This document shows, in pieces, positions 8,465-16,496 of a stretch of DNA of 64,000 nucleotides; position 1 is the stretch's first letter; the number at the start of each line of letters is the position of its first letter. Position numbers and translations under genes: made by a program. The DNA comes from an uncultured Burkholderiales bacterium. Lineage in GTDB: Bacteria > Pseudomonadota > Gammaproteobacteria > Burkholderiales > Thiobacillaceae. The stretch is from assembly GCA_937949525.1 (NCBI GenBank), contig CALEDT010000042.1, forward strand, positions 1 to 64,000. The letters run 5' to 3'. A model generated the notes under the pieces. That model saw nothing but the letters and a program-made list of their open reading frames with translations, searched no databases and was not told the DNA's origin.

Positions 8465-8956
8465 CTAGATCAGCGCCGGCCGGTTGTCCAGTTCGCCAAC
8501 CGGCTTCGCCGGATCGTGCTGCGCCAGCAGCGCGGCGACCCGCTCGATGCCCAGCAGGGCACCCTGCGTGTAGTCGCCTCGGGCGAAACAGGTCTCCATC
8601 TGCGCGCACACGGCGCGCCATTGGTCGGCATCGACCCTGCCGTTGAGCCCGCGGTCGGCGACGATCTCGACGTCGTGATCCGCCAGCAGCAGGTAGATCA
8701 ACACGCCGTTGTTGTGCTCGGTATCCCAGACGCGCAGATCGGAAAATACCTGCAGCGCGCGTTCACGCGCGCTGACACCACGCAGCAGCGCCGGCGTGTC
8801 GAGCGCACCCTCCACGACGAAGCGCAGCTCCGCACCCTGGGCACGTTCGGCCTCGGCCACCGCCGCTTCGATGCGGTCGAGCACGGCGGCGGGAAAGGCC
8901 AGACGGGTGAGCCAGTCGGGATGCAGCCAGTGCCGCAACAGCCGGGGCCAATGCAT
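8465..8956 (-). CDS. TPM domain-containing protein
   Basis: 163 aa; AELRFVVE...ERALQVFSDLRVWDTEHNNGVLIYLLLADHDVEIVADRGLNGRV. Confidence 0.82.
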   Translation of the reverse strand: MHWPRLLRHWLHPDWLTRLAFPAAVLDRIEAAVAEAERAQGAELRFVVEGALDTPALLRGVSARERALQVFSDLRVWDTEHNNGVLIYLLLADHDVEIVADRGLNGRVDADQWRAVCAQMETCFARGDYTQGALLGIERVAALLAQHDPAKPVGELDNRPALI

Positions 8957-8965
8957 CGTACGCCC

Positions 8966-9880
8966 CTACCAGCGTCCCGAGGCGCCGCCGCCGCCGAAAC
9001 CGCCGCCGCGTCCGGAGAAGCCACCGCCGAAGCCACCCGGCCCCGGGCGTCCGCCGTAGCCACTGCCGGAACCCGGCACGCCGCCACGCCATGCGCGCGG
9101 CACGCCGACCAGGGTCAGCACGAACACGATGACGGCGATCACCGCGCCGGCCAGCACGCTGCCCAGCAGCAGCCAGGCGCCCGTGAACGCCACCGCGCCG
9201 GCGAGCAGCGCGCCCGGCAACGCACCCAGCCAGGCACGCAGCAGACTACCGACGACGAACACGAACATCATGATCAACGGCAGTACGCCCTGCCCCGCGC
9301 CGTCCCCCGTGTTCGGCCGTGACGCCGGCGGCGGCAGGGGCTCCCCCTCGACCAGCGCGATCATGGCCGCCACGCCCGCCTCGACGCCACCGGCCAGGTC
9401 GCCGGCGCGGAAGCGCGGGATGATGATGTCCTCGATGATGCGCTTGACCAACGCGTCCGGAATGGCGCCTTCCAGCCCATAGCCGACCTCGATACGTACC
9501 GCACGGTCGCCCAGCGCCACCACCAGCAACGCCCCGTCGTCCACGCCCTTGCGCCCCGGACGCCACTGCTCGGCCACGCGCAGCGCGAATCGTTCGATCG
9601 GCTCGGGTTGGGTGGTGGGCAGTAACAGCACAACGATTTGGCTGCCCTTGGCCTGCTCCAGCGCCGCCAGGCGGGCTTCCAGGGCTTGCAGACGGGCCGC
9701 ATCCAGGGTGCCGGTGAGGTCGGTGACATAGCCCCGCGCCGGCGGCACCGCCACCTGCGCGACGCACACCGGCGCCAGCAGCGCCAGCCATAGCAGCATG
9801 ACCAACGCTCGCGCATCGCCAAGGCGTATCGTCAGTGAGGACATGCCCGGCATTTGAACCGGTCGCCGCCGTTCAGGCAA
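8966..9880 (-). CDS. TPM domain protein (YgcG family) with a Gly-rich C-terminal tail
   Basis: VTDLTGTLDAARLQALEARLAALEQAKGSQIVVLLLPTTQPEPIE... followed by a TM segment and a GGGFSGRGGGFGGGGASGRW tail. Confidence 0.85.
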   Translation of the reverse strand: MPERRRPVQMPGMSSLTIRLGDARALVMLLWLALLAPVCVAQVAVPPARGYVTDLTGTLDAARLQALEARLAALEQAKGSQIVVLLLPTTQPEPIERFALRVAEQWRPGRKGVDDGALLVVALGDRAVRIEVGYGLEGAIPDALVKRIIEDIIIPRFRAGDLAGGVEAGVAAMIALVEGEPLPPPASRPNTGDGAGQGVLPLIMMFVFVVGSLLRAWLGALPGALLAGAVAFTGAWLLLGSVLAGAVIAVIVFVLTLVGVPRAWRGGVPGSGSGYGGRPGPGGFGGGFSGRGGGFGGGGASGRW

Positions 9881-9942
9881 TCCGCCCCTGGTCCGCCGCC
9901 GTTAAACTTGCCCGGGTCCGCCACCCGATGCGCCCAGCCACC

Positions 9943-10386
9943 ATGGAACGATTCACCATCTCCCTCGAAGAATCCCTGGCCCGGGAATTCGACGCGCTGA
10001 TCCGCGCGCGCGGTTACGCCAACCGCTCCGAGGCCGTGCGCGACATGCTGCGTCGCGAAATCGACCAGGACCGCCTGGCGCGCGAGGAGGCGCCGCACTG
10101 CGTGGCCAGCCTGTCCTACGTCTACAACCATCACGAACGCCGCCTGGCCGAGCGCCTGACCGACCTGCAACACCACGCGCACGACGTCGTGGTATCGAGC
10201 ATGCACGTGCATCTGGACCACGAACATTGCCTGGAGGCTGTGTTCCTGCGCGGACACACCGACGCGGTACGCGCGTTCGCCAGCAAGCTCGCGGCCGAAC
10301 GCGGCGTGCGTCATGGCGTGCTGAATCTGGTGCCGGTGGAGGCGGAGCAGACCGCACCCCACGTGCACAGTCGCCCGCACACCTGA
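9943..10386 (+). CDS. nikR: Nickel-responsive transcriptional regulator NikR
   Basis: MERFTISLEESLAREFDALIRARGYANRSEAVRDMLRREI...SMHVHLDHEHCLEAVFLRG; ribbon-helix-helix plus ACT-like Ni-binding His/Cys. Confidence 0.93.
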   Translation: MERFTISLEESLAREFDALIRARGYANRSEAVRDMLRREIDQDRLAREEAPHCVASLSYVYNHHERRLAERLTDLQHHAHDVVVSSMHVHLDHEHCLEAVFLRGHTDAVRAFASKLAAERGVRHGVLNLVPVEAEQTAPHVHSRPHT

Positions 10387-10451
10387 TGCGTTGATCGCTC
10401 GCACAATAGAATGAAAGTCTTGCCGGCCCCTGACTGCGGCAGGTTACGTCC

Positions 10452-10769
10452 TCAATCGGCGTCCACCCACACCCGGCCGCCTTCGACCTTGGTGGGAAAG
10501 GTGGCGAGCGGACAGTCCGCCGGTTCGTTCAGCGGCTTACCGCTGGCTAGGTCGAAATAGCTGCCATGCAACGAGCACTTGATCGCGCGTCCCTTGACGC
10601 AGCCGAACCACAGCGAATAGTCCTCGTGGCTGCACAGCTCGTCGACACAGTAGTAGCCGCCCTCGGCATGCACCAGCAGCAAGGCCCTGCCGGCGGGCGA
10701 TATGCGCTTCATCTGGCCGACGCCGAGTTCGTCGACGCCGGCCACCGCAGTCCAGGCCATGGCCCGCAC
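10452..10769 (-). CDS. Rieske [2Fe-2S] ferredoxin-like protein
   Basis: CSHEDYSLWFGCVKGRAIKCSLHGSYFDLASGKPLNEP: both CxH...CxxH cluster ligand motifs. Confidence 0.88.
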   Translation of the reverse strand: MRAMAWTAVAGVDELGVGQMKRISPAGRALLLVHAEGGYYCVDELCSHEDYSLWFGCVKGRAIKCSLHGSYFDLASGKPLNEPADCPLATFPTKVEGGRVWVDAD

Positions 10770-10771
10770 CC

Positions 10772-11899
10772 TCAGCGCACGCGCGCCGCGGCGCGGCCGG
10801 AATCGAGCGCCGCGCGCACCGCGTCGGCCGCCGCCCGTAGCGACGGCGCGCGCCCCAGATGGTGCAGGATCAAGCTGGCGCCGAGCACCAGCGCGTCGTA
10901 ACTGGCACCCTTCTCGCCCGCCAGCGCAGCCATGCCGGCACGCGCCGCGGCCGCGGCGGTGGCCTGGATGTCGACAGCAATGGCCACTTCATCGCCTTCG
11001 CGCTCCGATTTGGGCAGGTCGGCCGGCAGCGGCACGGCGCGCACGCTCTGCTCGATGCCCAGAGTCGCGGGATCGAAATCGATTTCGTACTCCTCGCCGT
11101 GCGCCTCGTAGCGCGTGGCCTTGCCCGGCTGGCGCAGCGACGGGATCACGCCGCCCTCGACGCCGCGCACGATCAGCGCGGAATCGAAACCGGCATGGCG
11201 CGCCAGCATGGCGTAGATCGGCGGATACGGCTTGTGCACGTAACCGGTCACCAGATGCGTGCGTTTGCGTCCGCTGATCGGTCTGGCCTGGGTTTCGATG
11301 GTGGTCACCACCTGGCGCTTGATGATCTTGGTGCGCAGCGGAATCAGGTCGTGCAGCGCCGGGCAGAACTGCGCCTGATCGACATAGCTCCAGCCCAGCG
11401 CCGGATCGGTCAGGCGCGCCGCCGCCTGTTCCGGCGTCAGATCGACCGGAACGCCGGCGGCGCGCAATACATGGCGGGCGGTGACGCCGTACTTCGGCCC
11501 CACCGCTTCCAGGCCATGGCACACTGCCGGGACACCCAGTTCCGCCAACAGCGGCGACAGGAACGGCGCCGCCGGCAGGCAGCGGTTGTAACCGTCGTAG
11601 GGGTCGGCGATGTCCACCACTTCGTCCACCTCGGCGGTGACTTGGTGTGTGGTGTCGCGGATCGCGTCCAGCACCCCTTTGCATTCGTCGTAGGTCTCGC
11701 GCTTCATGCGCAGGGCGATGAAGAAGATGCCGGCCTGCACCGGATCCACCGCGTTCTCCAACACCGCGCGCATGCCCAGGCGCGCCTCTTCCTGCGAGAT
11801 GTCCTTGGACAGCTCCGGCCCGGTGGCGATGCGCTGGATGATGGAATGCATGGTTTTGGCCAGATCCGGTTGTTCGGACAGGGCGGCGGGCGCGTTCAT
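10772..11899 (-). CDS. TrpD2-like / anthranilate phosphoribosyltransferase-family protein
   Basis: Glycosyltransferase family 3 pattern (SQEEARLGMRAVLENAVDPVQAGIFFIALRMKRET...CHGLEAVGPKYGVTARHVLRAAG). Start at MNAPAALSEQ with upstream AGGAG. Confidence 0.75.
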   Translation of the reverse strand: MNAPAALSEQPDLAKTMHSIIQRIATGPELSKDISQEEARLGMRAVLENAVDPVQAGIFFIALRMKRETYDECKGVLDAIRDTTHQVTAEVDEVVDIADPYDGYNRCLPAAPFLSPLLAELGVPAVCHGLEAVGPKYGVTARHVLRAAGVPVDLTPEQAAARLTDPALGWSYVDQAQFCPALHDLIPLRTKIIKRQVVTTIETQARPISGRKRTHLVTGYVHKPYPPIYAMLARHAGFDSALIVRGVEGGVIPSLRQPGKATRYEAHGEEYEIDFDPATLGIEQSVRAVPLPADLPKSEREGDEVAIAVDIQATAAAAARAGMAALAGEKGASYDALVLGASLILHHLGRAPSLRAAADAVRAALDSGRAAARVR

Positions 11900-12018
11900 C
11901 AGCATCTCCTGAAATGGATGCGCGAGCATAGGGACAGGGAGGCGTCGCGGTCAACCATGTCGGCGCTGGTGGCAGCACGCGGCGCACTGGCCGCAAGGGC
12001 TGCGGGCCGCGATAATCG

Positions 12019-12861
12019 ATGGCGTCGATTCCAGCCACCGGAGCCCCGCGCGTGTCCAACGACAATCTGGTCGAAATCCGCAACCTGCACTTTGCCTACG
12101 GCGAGCGCCAGGTGTTGTCCGGCATCGATCTGGTGATCCCCCGCGGCAAGGTGGTGGCTGTGCTGGGTGCCAGCGGATGCGGCAAGACCACGCTGCTGCG
12201 CCTGATCGGCGGCCAGGCGCGCCCCGCCGCCGGCAGCGTGCGCGTGGCCGGCCAGGTGGTGCACGAGTTGGGCAATGACGCGCTGTACCGGCTGCGCCGC
12301 AGGATGGGCATGATGTTCCAGGCCGGCGGCCTGTTCAGCGACCTGAGCGTGTTCGACAACGTCGCCTATCCACTGCGCGAGCACACCGATCTGCCGGAAA
12401 CCATGATCCGCGACCTGGTGCTGATGAAACTGCATGCCGTCGGCCTGCGCGGCGCGCGTGATTTGATGACCGGCGAACTGTCCGGCGGCATGGCGCGGCG
12501 CGTGGCCCTGGCACGCGCGGTGGCGCTCGACCCGATGTTGATCATGTACGACGAACCGTTCGCCGGCCTGGACCCGATCTCGCTCGGCGTCATCGCCAAC
12601 ATCATCCGCCGGCTCAACGATGCCCTGGGGCTCACCTCCATCGTCGTCACCTACGACATCGCCGAATCGCTGAAGATCGTCGATGAGGTCTGTTTCATCG
12701 ACGACGGCAAGGTGGTGGCCACCGGCCCCGCCCGCGACATGATCGCGTCCGCGCATCCGTTCGTGCACCAGTTCGTGCACGGCGAGGAAGACGGCCCGGT
12801 GCGCTTCCACTTTCCGGCGCGTCCTTTGCCGTCGGATTTTGCGTTGGCGCCGTTGGCCTGA
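12019..12861 (+). CDS. ABC transporter ATP-binding protein, MlaF-like
   Basis: Walker A GASGCGKTTLL, signature LSGGMARRVALARA, Walker B LIMYDEPFAGLDP. H-loop position reads VVTYD. A GTG start at 12052 is an alternative. Confidence 0.85.
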   Translation: MASIPATGAPRVSNDNLVEIRNLHFAYGERQVLSGIDLVIPRGKVVAVLGASGCGKTTLLRLIGGQARPAAGSVRVAGQVVHELGNDALYRLRRRMGMMFQAGGLFSDLSVFDNVAYPLREHTDLPETMIRDLVLMKLHAVGLRGARDLMTGELSGGMARRVALARAVALDPMLIMYDEPFAGLDPISLGVIANIIRRLNDALGLTSIVVTYDIAESLKIVDEVCFIDDGKVVATGPARDMIASAHPFVHQFVHGEEDGPVRFHFPARPLPSDFALAPLA

Positions 12862-12887
12862 CGCAGGCCGCGGTTCGTCCGCCGCGG

Positions 12888-14300
12888 TCAAGCGTCCAGA
12901 TCGAACGTTTCCCCCTGCCGGGGCACATCGACGCGCCAACCCAGATCCGCGCGGATCAGATCGGCGAAGCCGAGCGCCGTGGCTTCCTCGCCATGTACGA
13001 CGAAGCTGCGCCGGGGTGGCTGGTGGAATGCACCGAGCCAGTGCATCAAGGCGTCGCGGTCGGCATGCGCGGACAGGCCGCCCAAGGTGTGCACGCTGGC
13101 GCGTACCGGCACCTGTTGGCGAAACAGACGCACACTCGCTGCGCCATCCACCAGGCGCCGCCCGAGCGTGCCTTCGGCCTGGAAGCCGGCGATGATCACG
13201 CAGCATTCGGCGCGCGGCAGGTTGAACTTGAGATGGTGCTTGACCCGCCCGGCATCGCACATGCCGGAAGCAGAGATGATCACCGCGCCTTGGCGAATCT
13301 TGTTCAGCGCCATGGAATCCTCCACGTCCTCGGTGACGCGCAGATAAGGGGCTTCCGGACTGGCGCGGAACCAGGCCAACAGCTCCCGCGTCTCCGCATC
13401 CAGCAACGCCGGGTGACGCAACGTGATGGCGGTAGCGGCACCGGCCATCGGCGAATCGACGAAGATCGCCAGGTTGCGCGGCAGTCGCCCGCGCCGCACC
13501 AGATCGATCAGCAGGTACAGGATCTCCTGCGTGCGCCCGACCGCGAATGCCGGAATGATGACATTGCCCTTCCTGCGCTCCAGCGTGTCGTTGACCACCG
13601 TGGCCAGTTCATCGACCGTCGCATCGAGGCTCTTGTGCAGGCGGTTGCCATAGGTGGATTCCACGATCAGCACGTCCGCCTGGTCGATCGGCGTGGGGTC
13701 GTTGAGGATGGGCCGACCGGGCATACCCAGATCGCCGGAGAACACCAGCTTGCGCGTCTGCCCGCCCTGCTCCAGCCAGATCTCGGTGATGGCCGAACCC
13801 AGGATGTGGCCGGCGTCACGAAAGCGCACGCGCACCTGCTCATGCGGCCGAAGCTCGCGGTCGTAGTCGATGCCGCGCAGACGCTTCAGCGCGGTACGCG
13901 CCTGCGTGACCGTGAACAGCGGCGCCCGGTCCGCTGCCGGCGCACGACGTCGCTTGCGGTTGGCGTAGTTGGCCCATTCTGCCTCCTTCTCCTGGATGAA
14001 GGCTGCATCCGCCAGCAGCACATCGAGCAGATCGGCCGTGGCCCGTGTGCAATGGATGGGGCCGCGAAAGCCCAGGCTGACCAAGCGCGGCAGCAGGCCG
14101 GAATGGTCGATGTGGGCATGCGTCAACAGCACGAAGTCGAGTGCTTCCGCATCGAAGCCGGGAAACCGTCGATTGGCGGTCTCAGCCGCCCTGCCGCCCT
14201 GAAACATGCCGCAGTCGACGATGAAGCGGACACCGCCGGACTCGACCAGGAAGCAGGAACCGGTCACTTGGCGCGCAGCACCGTGAAACGTGATTCTCAT
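12888..14300 (-). CDS. MBL-fold / beta-CASP RNA exonuclease-family metallohydrolase
   Basis: MRITFHGAARQVTGSCFLVES...LLTHAHIDHSGLLPRL...FVDSPMAGAAT...ISASGMCDAGRVKHHLKFNL...LGGLSAHAD. Confidence 0.9.
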   Translation of the reverse strand: MRITFHGAARQVTGSCFLVESGGVRFIVDCGMFQGGRAAETANRRFPGFDAEALDFVLLTHAHIDHSGLLPRLVSLGFRGPIHCTRATADLLDVLLADAAFIQEKEAEWANYANRKRRRAPAADRAPLFTVTQARTALKRLRGIDYDRELRPHEQVRVRFRDAGHILGSAITEIWLEQGGQTRKLVFSGDLGMPGRPILNDPTPIDQADVLIVESTYGNRLHKSLDATVDELATVVNDTLERRKGNVIIPAFAVGRTQEILYLLIDLVRRGRLPRNLAIFVDSPMAGAATAITLRHPALLDAETRELLAWFRASPEAPYLRVTEDVEDSMALNKIRQGAVIISASGMCDAGRVKHHLKFNLPRAECCVIIAGFQAEGTLGRRLVDGAASVRLFRQQVPVRASVHTLGGLSAHADRDALMHWLGAFHQPPRRSFVVHGEEATALGFADLIRADLGWRVDVPRQGETFDLDA

Positions 14301-14405
14301 GTCACTCGGATACAAAGATTAAAGCCTCGGCCGATCACGTCGTTAATAGAGTGCCCGAAGCCAGCATTCGGGGCACCCGTCCACTCTACGCCGGACCGAT
14401 CGTTC

Positions 14406-16496
14406 ATGCAGCCGAACTCGCTCGACTTGCACAAACAGCTGACCACGGCGCGATTACCGGCGCTGCCACAGGTATTGCTGCAATTGCTGGAATTGTGCGA
14501 TCACGATGACGTCGGTATCGCCGAGATCGGCGCAGTGGTCGCCAAGGATGCGGCGATTGCCGCCGAAGTGGTGCGCATCGCCAATTCACCGTATTACCGA
14601 CCCAGCCGCGCGCTGGAGAATCTGGACCAGTGCCTGTCCGTGCTGGGTACCGGCACGGTGCGCAGGATCGCGCTGAATCAATCGGTCGTGGAATTGTTCG
14701 GCCGTTTCCAACGCCAGGGCGAGTTCGATCTGCGTCACTTCTGGTTCCATGCCCTGTGCGTCGCCGTCACCGCGCGCGAACTGGCGCGCCGGCTGGGCTA
14801 CGCCAACCATGAGGAAGCCTATCTGGCCGGTCTGTTGCACGATGTCGGCCAACTGGCCTTGCTGGTGGTCGCCGCCGACCGCTACCTGCCGATGTTCCGC
14901 GACTTTCCCGGCGAGCAGGCGCTGATGCGCCAGGAGCAGCAGACCTTCGGCCTGACCCACGCCGAGGTGGGCGCCTGGCTGGCACAACGCTGGGGCCTGC
15001 GCAGCCTGCTGGCGGACAGCATCCTGTATCACCACGAGCCGCTCGCGCGCATCCGTGATGCGCATCCGCTGACTCAGATCGTCATGCTCGCCAATCTGTG
15101 CAATGCCTATGGCGATGCCGGCGCGGTGGCAGACGACGACCTGGCCCACTGGCAGCTCGACGCCGCACAGACACGAGCGCTGGCCCTGGCCGCGCAGACC
15201 GAGGCGCGCGAGATCGGCGAACAACTGGGGATCGAATTGCCCAGCACGCCGCTGCCGGGCTTCGTCCGCGAGGATGACGTCGAACCGGCTTCGGCGGCCC
15301 TGGCCGACGCAGTGGTCCAGCGGCTGGAGCCCCTGGCCGCGACCGAGACCGCGACCGAGACCGACACACCGGAAGCGGCCGAGGCCGAGTTGCGACGTGC
15401 CGCCTCGTTCCTGTTCGGCGCCCGGGTCGCGCAGCTATTGCCCTTGCGCGCCGGGCGGCTGCACTGGCGGGCAGCGGATGGCGACGGCCTCGAGCTCGAT
15501 GCCGAACGCGACGACTCGGCCCTGGCCCAGGCCAGTCGCGGCACGATCGGCCTGGTCGGGGCTCACCCCGACCGCGACAATCTCGCGGACCTGCAGGTGC
15601 TGCGCGCGCTCGGTGGCGAGCGCCTGCTGTGTCTGCCGCTGATACATACCCGCAACCGCCTGGGCGTGCTGGTGCTGGCGCTGGATGCGGCAGTGGCCGA
15701 AACCTTCATGGCGCGACGCCCGCTGCTCGTCGGTTTCGCCCGCGAGGCCGGACGGCGCCTGGGCGAAGCATTGGCTTTACGCGACCGGCTGGTCGCCGAT
15801 GCGCGCGCCGTTCGCGACGAACACACGCAACGCATGCGCAAGCTGATCCACGAGACCGCCAACCCGCTGGGCGTGGTGCGCAATTATCTGGCGCTGCTGC
15901 GCGAGCGCCTGGCCCAGATCGACGACACCGCCCATGCCGACATCGAGCTGATCGAGGACGAACTGCGTCGCGTCGGACGCCTATTGCGCGACGCCCGTCA
16001 CAGCGCGCCCAAGCACGCGCATGCGCGTGTCGAGGTCAACACACTGGTCGGCGAAGTGGCCCGCTTCTGCGCGCTCGACAAGGCCCGCCTGGGCGCGATC
16101 GGCATCGATCTGCGTTTGACCGAAGACCTGCCGATGCTCGATGTGGATGGAGACAAGCTCAAACAGGCTCTGGTCAATCTGATCTTCAACGCCGCCGAGG
16201 CCATGCCCGGCGCCGGCCGCATCACGCTGACGACCGACTGGTGGCGCGACAGCGACGGCGGCAGCACGGTAGAGATCGGCGTGCTCGACGATGGCCCGGG
16301 CCTACCCAAGTCGGTACTGGACCAGATCTATAAACCCGTGCAAACTGACAAGGGCGAGTCGCATTCCGGATTGGGGCTGAACATCGTCGCCGGACTGGTC
16401 AAGGAGCTTGGAGGCATCATGCAATGCAGCAGCAGCCCGGCGGGCACGCGGTTCAAGATGCAGTTTCACCCTGACAAGCCAGGGAATGCGGAGTGA
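14406..16496 (+). CDS. HDOD domain histidine kinase (HDOD - GAF-like - HisKA/HATPase)
   Basis: HDOD N-terminus (ARLPALPQVLLQLLELCDHDDVGIAEIGAVVAKDAAIAAEVVRIANS), H-box KLIHETANPLGVVRNYLALL, and HATPase boxes VLDDGPGLPKSVL...SGLGLNIVAGLVKELGG. Confidence 0.85.
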   Translation: MQPNSLDLHKQLTTARLPALPQVLLQLLELCDHDDVGIAEIGAVVAKDAAIAAEVVRIANSPYYRPSRALENLDQCLSVLGTGTVRRIALNQSVVELFGRFQRQGEFDLRHFWFHALCVAVTARELARRLGYANHEEAYLAGLLHDVGQLALLVVAADRYLPMFRDFPGEQALMRQEQQTFGLTHAEVGAWLAQRWGLRSLLADSILYHHEPLARIRDAHPLTQIVMLANLCNAYGDAGAVADDDLAHWQLDAAQTRALALAAQTEAREIGEQLGIELPSTPLPGFVREDDVEPASAALADAVVQRLEPLAATETATETDTPEAAEAELRRAASFLFGARVAQLLPLRAGRLHWRAADGDGLELDAERDDSALAQASRGTIGLVGAHPDRDNLADLQVLRALGGERLLCLPLIHTRNRLGVLVLALDAAVAETFMARRPLLVGFAREAGRRLGEALALRDRLVADARAVRDEHTQRMRKLIHETANPLGVVRNYLALLRERLAQIDDTAHADIELIEDELRRVGRLLRDARHSAPKHAHARVEVNTLVGEVARFCALDKARLGAIGIDLRLTEDLPMLDVDGDKLKQALVNLIFNAAEAMPGAGRITLTTDWWRDSDGGSTVEIGVLDDGPGLPKSVLDQIYKPVQTDKGESHSGLGLNIVAGLVKELGGIMQCSSSPAGTRFKMQFHPDKPGNAE

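Noticed and set aside
15339-15362. gcgaccgagacc 12-bp tandem repeat
   Set aside because: Two copies encoding a short Thr/Glu linker in the HDOD kinase; ordinary linker slippage.
12993-16496. 1,167-aa + strand ORF
   Set aside because: Only the part from 14406 (HDOD kinase) is supported. The first ~1.4 kb is antisense to the beta-CASP gene and has an artefactual high-GC composition.
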